Below the pieces are notes generated by a model that was not told the origin of the DNA, made no database searches, and saw nothing but the letters and a program-made list of their open reading frames with translations. From Tipula vernalis (taxonomy: Eukaryota > Arthropoda > Insecta > Diptera > Tipulidae), in contig OY282560.1 of assembly GCA_958295665.1 (NCBI GenBank), positions 195,295,011-195,359,010 on the forward strand: a stretch of 64,000 nucleotides of DNA. Direction: 5' to 3'. A program made the translations under genes and the position numbers. Of the stretch, positions 48,591-59,590 are shown piece by piece. Position 1 is the first letter of the stretch. The number at the start of each line of letters is the position of its first letter.

Positions 48591-48835
48591 TAGTTTTTTA
48601 ATTAAATCGTGGCAACACTACGCTATTTTCGGCATAATCTGCCATACAAGTGTTACAAGTGTTAAATCCTCATAAATTTTGTAAAATTACATAACGAAAA
48701 CAAAGTTTATATACTACAGTTATTCTCATCAAAGTTTGACGTTGGTTGATTGGCACGTAGTATAGGAGTTAAAATGCTGCCGCGAAGCGGCAGTGCGGGG
48801 TTGGGGCTCTTCGCGCCCAGGGGCAGAGCCCCTAG

Positions 48836-49332
48836 TTTTCATAATTGTTTGAATAATGAGCATCGTTTGAAACAATCATTTTCATTTTCTACGATAACGT
48901 TTCGATGTTTAGCTTTTCGTTCACATTTACCAACGTCCGAATTATTGCTTTCAATAAATTTGATAAAACTCATATTCATCATCAAACAATATTATAACGC
49001 AAGTAAAAATCAAGAACATTTACTGTGAACTTATAATCTAAGCATGTAACAGGACTACTGTGTTAAACAAAAATAAATCAAAACGAAACAAATTTTTGTG
49101 ATCCTTTTGTTTTTTATTTTATTTACTATCGAAACAAACGGCATTAAAATTTGTTTTAAATAAAATCAAAATTACTGGATGCATTTGAATATTTATTTTT
49201 TGTGTATTTGTATCAAATAATCATAAACGAGGTAAGCAACTTAATTTAAAATAAAACAAAAAATTGCAAATTCTAAACAGAATTGTTTTTTAAATATATC
49301 AACTTAAGCGTTTAAACCACCGTTTTTAGGAA
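48836..49332. promoter_or_regulatory. Presumed upstream region of the BAF-like gene
   Basis: 500 bases between the Helitron 3' end and the BAF start codon. A pyrimidine-rich ...CGTTTTTAG lies directly before GAAATGG, which would fit a 5' UTR acceptor site. No TATA box or initiator could be assigned with confidence. Confidence 0.35.
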
Positions 49333-49682
49333 ATGGATAGTCCACCAAATAGAAATACAAATTTTTCAACTGAACCGATGGGTGATAAAACAGTTTTACA
49401 TTTACCTGGTATTGGTAAGACGTTGGCGACTCGCTTACAAAATGCCGGATTTGATAAGGTAAACTGAACATTTATTTTAATATGATTTTAGGTTGTTTAT
49501 TAAGTTGTTTTTATTTTATTTCTATAATTTTATAGGCCTATGAGGTACTGGGACAATATTTAGTACTAAAAAAAGATGATTACCTATTTCAGGAATGGCT
49601 TAAATTAACTTTCCATGCAAGTGCAACCAATGCCAGTGATTGTTGTCATTGTCTACGTACGTGGTGTGATGATTTTTTGTAA
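49333..49682 (+). CDS. Barrier-to-autointegration factor (BAF)-like protein, two exons, 90 aa
   Basis: Exons 49333-49458 (42 codons) and 49536-49682 (48 codons plus TAA) are joined in phase 0 across a 77-bp intron (GATAAG|GTAAAC ... TTATAG|GCC). The product has the BAF layout and usual length (89-90 aa): [12 protein letters not shown], the helix-hairpin-helix [20 protein letters not shown] (about 24-43), [20 protein letters not shown] (about 44-63), [16 protein letters not shown] at the end. BAF binds double-stranded DNA as a dimer and LEM-domain proteins at the nuclear envelope; that role is inferred by family. It differs from a typical BAF in its N-terminal ~10 residues and in ELAGIGE becoming HLPGIGK, so it is more likely a paralogue than the main copy. 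AATAAA at 49722-49727 lies 40 bases after the stop. Open, spliced frame: probably functional. Confidence 0.92.
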
Positions 49683-49839
49683 TCCAAAGAAATTTATTTG
49701 TATTTATTTATTTGCTATTGTAATAAAAATTATGTTTTTTTATCGTTTTACACTGTTACTATTTGTTTAACAGATCAATTGGTCTCAGTATGAGTAAAAT
49801 GTATATTTGAATTGAATTTTTTTTAAATTTAATAAGCAT
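49683..49839. terminator. 3' UTR and poly(A) signal of the BAF-like gene
   Basis: AATAAA at 49722-49727 is the first such hexamer after the stop codon; cleavage would be expected 10-30 bases further on. The sequence is T-rich downstream. Confidence 0.6.
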
Positions 49840-50081
49840 AATCTGAAATGCATCCAAATATATACGTGTACATAGGATTATACGACGCAGTTTTAAAACA
49901 TGGTAACAAAAATTAGCCACTAAAACCGTATAAGTGGAACGAAGAATATAAATCGTACAATAGAAACAGTTTGAAATTCTTCATTCCACTAACCAGTGGC
50001 TAGCGGCTAAGTTTTGTTACATGATTTCAACGTACGTTGTTCGATTCGTTGTACACGTATTTTGATTGAATATTTCAGATT
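49840..50081. mobile_element. Foldback MITE, 242 bp, TA flanks
   Basis: The left half from AATCTGAAAT (49840) pairs imperfectly with the right half ending ATTTCAGATT (50081). Internal blocks TACGTGTACA, TGTAACAAA/TGGTAACAAA, TTAGCCACT/AGTGGCTA and GGAACGAAGAAT/ATTCTTCATTCC pair. The outer ends read TA-ATCTGAAAT and ATTTCAGAT-TA, a Tc1/mariner-type TA target. Non-coding; within 160 bases of the BAF stop. Confidence 0.7.
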
Positions 50082-50560
50082 AGACATAATATTGTTAATT
50101 CAAAATTTTTTGTAAGCTATATTCAAACACAAATGTGATAAAGCACATCATTGATTGATTTATTGAATAAAGTAACAATGTATGAGCAAGGCTTGGGCAA
50201 AATAAATAAAAATGTGTTTGTAGTCGCATATTATGCTATGGACACAATCAAATTGGAGCAGTTTTATTTAAATTGTCCTGTTATCTTAAAGGGTTAATTA
50301 GTTTTGTCAAATATAATAACGTGAATGCAGTCAGTTAATAATAAGGTTAAAATGAGTTTGAAATATAAATTTTAATGTTTTTACAGTCAATTTTTACAAA
50401 AACCAATATTTTTATTGTTAATATAAGTATAATCTATAATTATTGTGTATAATTTCAGTTTATGTGAATTACTTTGTGGTAATATTTGTTGCAATTCCTA
50501 GTAAAATATCATATATTGAGCTTCGCCCCTGACATTTTATAAATTTTGTTTTTCAGAACA
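50082..50560. other. Probable 5' region of the piggyBac remnant
   Basis: AT-rich. TTTTGTTTTTCAG directly before AACAATGG looks like a splice acceptor; no TTAA-CCC terminal repeat could be identified. Confidence 0.4.
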
Positions 50561-51920
50561 ATGGCATCCAAAAAATATCCACCAAAATATTTTTTGACTT
50601 GCGGAGAGGTGGCCGAGATAATTATGGCAGACAATTCTGATTTAGAAGACCTGGACGAGGCAAATGAGCCAGGAGATGTGGTCCTATAACCAACATCAAC
50701 AATTCATGATCTATAGTTGAAATTGTTATGAGCTATGATCATATAGACCTAGTACAAGAAGATGCTTATGACTTTGAGTCGAGCGTTGAGTTTATTGACG
50801 CAAAATATTCAATAACGAAAATAAAGAAGATATAAAATGGCAAAATCGCCCATTTAATGGTTCACATATTAATTTAATTCAACTGGAACTTATTTATTTG
50901 GATTGTATGAACAAATAGCACAATTTACGAATACATACACTCTCCAAAACGGTTCTACAAACTTTGAGCATGCTACACCCAAAGAAATAATAAGTCTTTT
51001 TGGAATACATTTAGTTAAGGGAGTATTGGGATTTCCTCAAATTGCCATGTATTTGAACTGCGGTATCGAACTCCAAACAATTTCGAAGGTTATGATGAGA
51101 GATCGGTTTTATTAGTTGAGAAGTCATTTACGTTTGGTCGACAATTGTAAAATACCAAAGCATTGTAAGGATAAGTTTTACAAGGTACATCCAATCATCG
51201 ATAGCGTTCGTAATGCCAATGGAGCGTTCCTTGTCAATTGATGAACAAATTTTACCTTTCAAAGGATATCTCAGAATAAAGCAGTATGTGAAAGGTAAGC
51301 AGTCTACATGGCGCCTAAAGGTTTTTCTGTTATATGTACCCTTATGGCTTTGTCCTGTATCAAGGGCATGCTACCAAAGTCGACTTGATGAATCGAACAA
51401 ATTTATCATTAAGAATTTTAAACTGTTCAAACTGTTCTTTGATAATTATTTTATTTAAATAAATGCAGCAGAAATAATTCGAGTTAGCCGTTTAAGCCCA
51501 TATGTTTTAGTACAGATGTTACGATGAAAAAGAAAGGTCGTGGAACATCTGATGAAATCACAAGTCGTGATGACAATCAAGGCAAGACAACCGAGCAGCT
51601 CATCTGGCATCGAATTTTATTGGAAAGGAAACCGAATGTATCATAGATCGTTGGGTCAAAAATACTAGCGGCTACGCAAACATGAAACAACCTAAAATTG
51701 TCTCCAGTTACAACAATTGTATGGATGGAGTTGCCTTGGTAGATCAATATTTGGTATGCGCCAGTTATTTGGAGTACAAACAAAATTGTGCTTTTCATAA
51801 ACTGCCAAAGCGTGACATATTATCGTTGCAAGATTTTAAATTGTGACTATCGGTTACTTTCAGACCAAACAACTGTAAAATAAAGAGAAATTGCTCAGAG
51901 GCGAATTTGGGACAACAACA
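50561..51920 (+). pseudogene. piggyBac transposase remnant
   Basis: The N-terminus starts at ATG 50561 (YFLTCGEVAEIIMADNSD, EDLDEANEPGDVVL, stop 50687-50689). Then 50903-51115: YEQIAQFTNTYTLQNG, ATPKEIISLFGIHLVKGVLG, YLNCGIELQTISKVMMRDRF. A stop follows, with LRSHLRLVDN after it. 51213-51458: RSLSIDEQILPFKGYLRIKQ, YVKGKQSTWRLKVFLL (the catalytic DEQMIPFKG motif of piggyBac, with Asp). The middle of the DDE domain is lost; 51600-51840 gives VSSYNNCMDGVALVDQYLV (YNxxMGGVDxxDQ). No CCHC/RING-like C-terminus. Stops and internal deletion show it is dead. Confidence 0.85.
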
Positions 51921-53717
51921 ATTCGGGATGTAAGGGATGATCTGAAGTTAAATGTGATGAAATGAAACTAACTAATTGTGAACTGTAATTTATATTTCTG
52001 AAATAAATAAAATTGTTACTTACTCTTAGTAAAATTATAGAATAAATATAGTCGCTAAAAATAAATTTGTACACTGTCGGTTATTTTATTGTGAATAAAA
52101 GCATTTTGACATTTACTAACAACAGTTGACTCGTTTTACTAAAATACGTAACTTCAGTCGAAAATGTAAATTACTGTAACACTACTAATATCAGCGGCGT
52201 TCTTTCTCGATTGAACTCAAGAATGCGAGTAGTAAAAAGCTATAAGATGGGGATTTCCAAAAAAATGTTGGTTGGAATAGGGCTTATTTTAACTGATCCA
52301 TAATAGTAACAGAGTAGAGAAAAAATTTGGAATTAAACTGAAAAACTAATGAATTTTAAAGAGATTTTAATAGGGCTGCTGAGGTCTGATTTAACGTTCC
52401 GAAGATTTCGAAAGCAGTATTTGCATTAAAAAATATTTTTAACAAAACTATGAAACATTTTAAAGCAACCTGCTCAAATTGAAAGATTATACCAACATAA
52501 AATGACTTTTATGTACTTATCAATAATAAATTCATGGACGTGTTTTGCTTTACTGATATAAAATTCGCTAAATCAAACCGACTAAATGACCAATCAAATA
52601 ATTGGGTTTTTGAATTCGAAAATGTCTATTATGTTAAAGGTAAGCTTTTCAGTTCTTAAATTATAATTTATTACCTTAGGCGACTATAAAGAGAAGTAGC
52701 TCGCCAAAGGAAAGATGAATGTTTGGTTTTTTAAAGTAAACTGCTGTCTGAGATTTCAACCCTAAAGGCACCAAAAACAAAGACCAAATTACCAAACACG
52801 AGAAAAAAGGGCTAAACTTATGCAACTTTTAATGCAACTTGCTTTAAAATTTAATACTTCTAAAATATTTTATTAATGCAGTATTTGCTAAATTTTAATG
52901 CAGTTGATTGACGGTTCTTCTACAACTTGCTTTTCATTATAAGAGAATGTTGCTTTTTAATGCAAGCTTTGTATTATTTTGTAATACAGTCGTTCACTGG
53001 ACCTATATATGTAATGCAATTTACATTACACCAGCAATATTTTTTTAAGTGTATTTGTTAAGACCAGTGTCGAATTTAGCTAATTTAGTGATTGATTCGG
53101 TTTCTTATATTTTACTTACTTGAATTTGAGTTCAGTTATATGAACCATTCACAATTCACTTTGACAGCTGAATCATATTACAGTGTATAGTGGTGATTCA
53201 CTCACCGAGAGTTAGTTAAGTTGAATTTTGACACGGGTTTCACTAGAAAAAAGTACCAAACCAATTATTTAACCAATAAATTAATGGAATAATATTTGCC
53301 CAACAACTAATTTTACCCAAAGTATTGTGTCAATGTTTAAAAAAAAAAAGAAATAGAAAATTTGACATAAGGTAGTAAGTAGGACTTGAGGGTAGACATT
53401 TTTGGATAGGTCACAACCTATTTCATCATGGAAAAGACAAACCAATCAATCTACTATAGATAGTAGCGCTTAACTTATTGTCATACCAGAAGTCGATACA
53501 TCACAACCGGCCGTACCTGCAAAAATGCCAGCGTATCGTCAGGATTCCAAGCAAATTACGTAAGCGTAACAGCACCAGGATATAATTCAATTTAGTCGAC
53601 TTTTTACGAAATCAAAGCCGCTGCTCCACGACGCGACGGGGGCCTTTTGTAAGTAGAACTCCAAAATCGGTCACAAAACAGCATTTTGAAAAATTTTGTT
53701 AATAGTAAAATTAAAAC
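51921..53717. other. Gene-free stretch with TTTTAATGCAACTTG-like repeats
   Basis: 52815-53040 contains repeated TTAATGCA, GCAACTTGC and TGTAATGCAATTTACATTACA pieces in both orientations, suggesting a small AT-rich MITE-like relic. 53330-53700 may include 5' UTR of the LINE that follows. No other gene seen. Confidence 0.4.
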
Positions 53718-55857
53718 TTGACGAACGTGTGTGCGTTAAAATATCAACCAAAACAAGTAAAAGGCCTATTTTACGACTGTGTAACATTTCGTGTGAATTT
53801 ACCTGCTGAACAATTTACAACTGCATTACAATCAGCAACGTGGCTACCTGGACCATTGTTGAAAGATTTCGTGTGGAGACCACCTCGAGGAAATTTTCGC
53901 AATGTGAGCCCGGTCAACACACATCTTTAGCCTTAACTATAAAACAACAGAATCTTCATCTTGAGAACTCAAGCTAGACCAATGGCGAAACCAAAAAACT
54001 AGAAACCAGTAATGTAATTACCACAAAATTAAATAAAATGTCTTCGAAAGGAAAGCCGCTCAATTCCACAATTTTGTATTAAAAACGCTGTTTCCGGTTT
54101 ATGCCATCTGTGAAACATAATTCTACAAAAGGATCCTTAGTTCTAAATGCTTTCCTAGCCATAATATTTAGTTTATATATGGGACCGTTCAGCACAAATA
54201 AGTACTAAAAAATCTGGTGGGGGAGTGATGCTGTTGATACACCATTATCGAATAAGTTAGTTGAAATATCTAACCAATTTTCATATGAAAATCAACAATG
54301 CTGCTCATCCGTCTGACATCATCTTATTCACGGATGATTTTAATTTTCCAACTGTTAGCTGGTCATGTGATGAAGAAATAGAGTGTATGTTCAATAGAGT
54401 GTATGGTCTAGACCGAATTTTAGACCTAATTTTTACAAAACAACGAATTCTATTTAAAATAAACAAAGCCCTAGTAGTAATTTTTCGAAGCGACGGTAAT
54501 ATTGTTATTAATAATCACAAAAACTGCAAGCCATATTACAACTTCAGAAAAGCTGACACAATCAACCTTCATCTATATGTTGAGCGGGTTAACTGGGAAA
54601 GGAACTTATCAGTAGTAACATAGATGTTAACGTGAAGAAATTCTACAAAATAATATTTACGGGTATAGAATTATTTGTTCCTTGTGCTGTGGCTGAACCA
54701 AACAAATACTCTTCATGGTACGATTATAAACTTGTTCTAACGAACAAGAAAGACAAAGCTTATAAAGAAAATCTGAAATTTTCTTCCGAGGAAAGCAAAC
54801 ATAAATTCAGTGCGCTAAACGAAAATTTGGAAAGCTAGATTTTAAAGGTCTTTTAAAGAAAAACGTGGAATGAATAACTGCCCAGCGCGTATACGACATT
54901 CAGGGAAAGAAAAGCTTGTGACCCGAAGGTGATATCTAACATATTTGCTAAGTTTTTTCAATCAGGATACCATGTAAGCGAAAAGATATCGATAAGTATG
55001 AAAATCCACACAATGGTTAAAACAACGTAAATGTACTAACACTACGGATTGAAGCCGGGGATATTCATCCTGATAGCATTCCAGTTTCATTGTTAAAAGA
55101 TTTCACCAGGTTGGTAATTCCTCTGTATATTCTTTTTAATCAATCATTAAATCTATAGCAGTATTTCCAAAGAAATGGAAAGTAACCAGAGTAACACCAA
55201 TTTTCAAAACGAAGCAACAAATGATGTTTCTTGTTACGGAGGAATTACCTCAATATCTTCAATACTCAAATCCAGTAATTTCCAACTCACAGTGTCAGCA
55301 TGATTTTATATCCAAAATATCAACATCAACAAATTTGAAAAGCATAAACAAGTTGATGTGGTGTACAGTGACTTGGCGAAAGTCTCTCCAACAGTCATTT
55401 TATAACGTTGGAACAGTTATACAAATTCAGTTTCTCTAAACAATTTGTTGCCTGGTTTAAAACCGTATTCAGTAAATTGAGCTTGGTAATAGAAAATCAG
55501 AATTAATTCATGCTACCTCAGAGGTACCACAAGCCTCTCATGTTGGCCCCTTATGATAGCGAAACAAATAAGCTACAAGAAGACATTGATAATATAGCGA
55601 AATGATATAAGCCTAACCTCCTCAGTCTAAACATTAATAAATATAAGTGTTTATCGTTTCATCGGAAAGTTAACCCTGTTACACAACAATATCGAATAAC
55701 TGGCGTTTTTTTACAAAAAGCGTCCGAGATTCAAGACCTAGTGGTTAGTTTCGTTGAAAATATTATGCTTTACTAATATTTATAGATCCCGTATTATGCC
55801 TACGTCATTCCTCAGGAATATTTATAGATCCCGTATTATGCCTACGTCAAATCTCAA
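53718..55857 (+). mobile_element. CR1/Jockey-like LINE, ORF1 tail plus endonuclease and RT pieces
   Basis: 53718-53930: KYQPKQVKGLFYDCVTFRVN, WLPGPLLKDFVWRPPRGNF, the C-terminal segment of LINE ORF1 proteins. 54261-54623: IILFTDDFNFPTVSW (endonuclease; GDFN is DDFN), LDRILDLIFT. 54632-54838: NKYSSWYDYKLVLTNKKDKA (linker). 55040-55200: HPDSIPVSLLK and FPKKWKVTRVTPIFK (RT start) in separate frames; 55221-55439 TEELPQYLQY region; and AKSLQ-like relics to about 55760. A 42-bp partial tandem duplication (33 shared bases) lies at 55775-55849. Catalytic YADD is not found. Cut at 55857 by the inverted-repeat element. Confidence 0.75.
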
Positions 55858-56079
55858 CGTGGAAATGTTTTTTTTACTTTATTAATTTTTTGTCGAATGT
55901 TAATTAATTCATGTAATTTCTAATATGCTACCGGTGATTAGACCATTTTAATTGTGTTTTTATTAACACGAGAAGTATATTAGTATTTACGAACAGTAAT
56001 TCAATGAAACCGACTAATAGACAGAATTCTATTTATTTAATTATATGATTTTAATATGTTCCGAAGACTGTAAGAGAAT

Positions 56080-56156
56080 TCAATCCAGTTTCGAACTGAT
56101 TAGCTTATGATTATCAAAAAATCAATCTTCTCATCAGGCCGCGGCGACTGGACTGA
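56080..56156 (-). ncRNA. Type III hammerhead ribozyme-like motif, left arm of copy 2
   Basis: Minus strand: CCAGTC, GCCGCGGC, CTGATGAG, loop II, CGAAAC, and a 10-bp stem III with one G-U. All core bases conserved. Stem II is better than in copy 1: GAAGATT pairs with AATC-AG-TTC (seven pairs with an AG bulge), including A-U at the third pair where copy 1 has G-U. Confidence 0.65.
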
Positions 56157-56403
56157 TTATACCACAATTTCCATTCTATATATACAGAATGTGCTGTGGG
56201 TTAAGTACTAGCGAATCATACTAATTATATGAATAAATTAACATTAAACAAAAAATTAATAAAGTAAAAATTAGCTTACACACAGAGCTGTGTGAATATC
56301 GTGAAGAAGAAAAATTGTAAGAGAGTCATTCTTTATTAGTAAGATTCGCTAGTACTTAACGCACAGCACATTCTGTATATATAGAATGTAAATTGTGGTA
56401 TAA

Positions 56404-56480
56404 TCAGTCCAGTCGCCGCGGCCTAATGAGAAGATTGATTTTTTGATAATCATAAGCTAATCAGTTCGAAACTGGATTGA
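56404..56480 (+). ncRNA. Hammerhead-like motif with a core mutation, right arm of copy 2
   Basis: Same layout, but the catalytic box reads CTAATGAG where the others have CTGATGAG (G5 to A). G5 is an invariant core base, so this arm should be inactive even if the others cleave. Confidence 0.6.
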
Positions 56481-56522
56481 GTTCTCTTACAATCTTGGGA
56501 ACATATTAAAATCGTGGAAATG

Positions 56523-57649
56523 CTGTTAATTTCTTGTTCCCTTAATACGATGAACATATCGGGAATATAGAGATTACCCAAAAAAGCTTATTCGCTATAT
56601 AACGTGGAAAAATGGATGGACTACCTCTAAAATTTACCGTCACGTTAACTTGAAGCAATGGCCACCATATCTTACTGGATACAAATCCTATGAAATAACA
56701 TCATTAGAAAATACATGAGAGGAGCTTTTAAAGTATTCGCTTGTTACAACCGAGTAAGTGTATAAGAAGAGAGTTTTTCACCGAGTAGAAGTTTGAGAAA
56801 TCAGGAGCTCCTTCATCTGTATAAACAAAGAACAAACTATGGTGACAATGAACCGGTAAACATGACGTTCAAGAGTTTTAATAAAATTGACCATCTCTTC
56901 GACTTTTACTTAAGCAAATATAGCTTTACACGTAGTTTGAAGCAACATTATGTTTCGACGTCAAGACAGTTTTATCTCGATTTTAATTCCTTTTTATTTT
57001 AACTTTGATTGAACAAAAAATTGACTTACAGTGAACTTACCTACAGAAATAGAAAAACCATTTGATTTGCTCACAAAATATGATTACATTGTTTAATATA
57101 AAATAGGAGATATCAACAGAAGAGATACCAATACAATCCCCGAACTTCTGATAGAAACGTTTGTCAACACAATCTAACCTACAACTCAGCTCCTAAATCA
57201 ATACCTAGCTGAATCACTTAATCCCCAACTCAAGGCAATCACCAAATCAGCCCCAACCCACTCGCCACTCGCCCACTACAAGATTGCCAGCATGTACAAG
57301 TTATTTATTTAGACTATTGCAGAGAACGTGGAGGATGCAAAGCACGATTGCCAGTGACAAGGCCACACGGAGTCCCATACACTATTATCGTGAGTGATAA
57401 GAAATTCCGCAAAAATCTGAACACTTTTTGAAATGTATAGTTATATGAGATCATACATTGTGTTTTGTACTCATTGGAAGTTCCATAAAATTTTCCCAAA
57501 ATTCTGAAGAAAATAAATGCATGACAGACTGCCACGTTTGCCTTTAAGTTCAAGATATGTAGCTTTACGTCAGTAAATTTGTCACTGTGAACTTAAAGAG
57601 CATAATTTAGGGTTATAGCCCCTAGTTACATTTTATGAATACCAATTTA
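56523..57649. other. Unassigned stretch between two LINEs
   Basis: An open frame at 56793-57002 (LHLYKQRTNYGDNEPVNMTF) has no recognised similarity. Near 57310-57390 a frame gives CRERGGCKARLPVTRPHGVP, faintly like a FLYWCH-type zinc finger, but the downstream His ligands are missing. Otherwise nothing. Confidence 0.35.
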
Positions 57650-59590
57650 ATACTTATCGGAAGCTTTACGGTTATAGAGCGAATTTACAGTTTGTGAATG
57701 GGAAAAGGGAAGGGGCATTAATATGCGAAAATCCAAGTAGACCAAAAAATTATATTTTTGAAGGTTGTACCTAGGAAATATTTGCGAAAATATGTTGTGT
57801 GAAATTTCGGAATAATTTTCAAGATGACATTTTTTTTCCTCAACGCATAGGCATGAAATGATACTGTACGGTTGCCGCAAATAACAAAATATTTCTCTAA
57901 AACTTTAGAAACGAATAGGTGTCTGAGCAGAATAAGTGAATTCGATGAAAATAAAGACCAAGATTCCGTAAACTTCCGTTTAAAAAACGTAACCCTGATT
58001 ATTATATACTTTTGAGCTAGAATGACTGGTTTTATAGTATTAATGTAGGTGCCACCAGATAAACAAATACCATAACGTAGTCTGGAATCAACCAAGGCAT
58101 GATAACAAATTTTGAGAACTGATGGTGGACAGTGAATAGAAACATTTTCCTAATAGTATCTATAAGTTGCATAGATATTGCTTCAAGATGTAATTTCCAA
58201 CAATTAACCGTAATTCCTAGGTATTTGATACTATGGACACTTTCAATAGGGAAACAATGCTGGGAGCAGTTATTAACCCCAGAACAGCGGCTGTCATGAA
58301 AAATGTTATCATTATTCAAGTTTAGGTACCGAGGTCAATTAAAAAACATGACTTTAGTTTTAGGGCTCAATACTAAAGAATGCCGATTAAACCATTGGCT
58401 AAGAATCCTCAGATCATGATATATATTTGAAAGTGTAGCAGTATAACTATCGGTATTATAAGCGAACGCCATGTCATCAGCAAAAGCCACCACCTTACAC
58501 TGAAACGAGAACTGACACTTGAGGGACTCCAGCTCATAAAATTTCACGGCAACTAAGAATCCCATTAACCCGAACACCTTGTGAGCGATTAGCAAGATAA
58601 GGTTCAAACCAAGATAACGTAAACCCTCTAAAACCAGCAAGAATAAGTTTATTTAGAAGCAATTTATGATTGACCATATCGAATGCTTTCGTAATATCCA
58701 CAAATAAAGCGGCAACTGAGCGCTTTTCATTAAGACCATCATGAAGAGAGTTAAAAAAATGTTAATAAAGCATCTTCAGTTTCCAACCCAGAACGGAAGC
58801 CAAATTATGCGTCATTAAAAAAATTGTTACTCTCCAAAAAATCAATCATGTGTTAATAGCTTTTTCGAACACATTAGAAATAACAGGCAATAAAGAAATA
58901 GGCCTATAATTACCAAAATACGACCGATTGCCTACTTAAGAGAGTATCGAAATAGGCGACAAGTAATAATTTTATTTAAAATAAAACATAAAATATCTAC
59001 AGTATTAAATTTAATATCTTCCAGAAGTGTGTTACTCAAACCACATTCAACCATAGAGCACTTGGTAAGAAGGGAATTGATAATAAAGAATATTTCGCGC
59101 GAAGAAAAAGGGCGAAAAAAAACTAGAGTCGAATGATCTTTCTTGAACTAAAAAACCTACATTCCCAAATGATAAATGCGAGTTGAGGTCATTAATATAA
59201 TTAGATTTAATTTTTGAATTTAATACTTAATTTACTAAGGCCCATTGTTGTTTAATATTACCAGACTTCTGATAAAATTCCGTCAGGTAATGCTCGACTT
59301 TAGCTTTTTTTATGTCACGTATCACATTCCTAGAATATTTATTGTAATATAGTATATCCGTAAGCTGGTATTCGACGGTTGGTTATTCACTGTTCTATTA
59401 ACCTTATTTTTTTTTATTTACACGTCGTACCAATGAAGAGTTAATCCATGGTTTAATTTTAAAATATTTCCTAGTAATAGAGGCTGAGCTGGTACAATAA
59501 GAAACAAAATAGGACAATCTAGAAAGAAAAACTGAAAAAAAACTCATTTGGATTTTGAATAGAAACAAAGTCAGCCCATGACTCAAACTG
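57650..59590 (-). mobile_element. CR1/L2/Kiri-group LINE, RT region, minus strand
   Basis: Read from 59590 downward in several frames: SSASITRKYFKIKPWINSSL (linker), YRPISLLPVISNVFEKAI near 58900-58860, AALFVDITKAFDMVNHKLLL near 58710-58650 (motif A FxDxxKAFD, here VDITKAFD), AGVPQVSVL-like near 58580, VAFADDMAFAY near 58490-58455 (catalytic FADD), LSPKTKVMFF, IKYLGITV (58230), and the C-terminal LILLRHLFVSKVLEKYF near 57920-57890. All RT motifs are in order but spread over frameshifts and stops. Same group as the deletion copy at 4514-5370. Confidence 0.83.

Larger units (their letters stand above)
45790..48835 (+). mobile_element. Helitron with Rep but no helicase, 3' terminus intact
   Basis: The 5' region at 45860-45960 (CCGCAACTATCCAACCGATT, CATTCGAAAGG) is typical of insect Helitron leaders. 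The Rep pseudogene spans 46238-48590. The 3' terminus has a hairpin GGGGCTCT...AGAGCCCC (48803-48810/48825-48832) and ends CTAG at 48835 followed by T, matching the CTRR rule and A|T target of Helitrons. A second hairpin CTGCCGC-GAA-GCGGCAG lies at 48777-48793. The helicase domain is absent, deleted between about 48590 and the 3' terminal region. The 5' end is approximate. Confidence 0.85.
55868..56512. mobile_element. Inverted-repeat retroelement with hammerhead-like arms, copy 2
   Basis: 645 bp flanked by CGTGGAAATG (55858-55867 and 56513-56522). Same family as 38036-38897: X block at 55868-55995, Y arm 56000-56225, a short inverted X (56230-56267), inverted Y arm 56270-56512. The inverted X is shortened to about 40 bp, explaining the smaller size. 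On the minus strand it ends in an A-rich run at the duplication. Arms differ by several substitutions, so this copy is probably older than or diverged from copy 1. Confidence 0.85.

Noticed and set aside
48750..49028. 92-codon frame spanning the Helitron end
   Set aside because: It starts inside the Helitron terminal hairpins and continues into host flank; no similarity to any family.
57310..57390. Possible FLYWCH zinc-finger fragment
   Set aside because: Only one Cys pair-like cluster is visible and the His ligands are absent.
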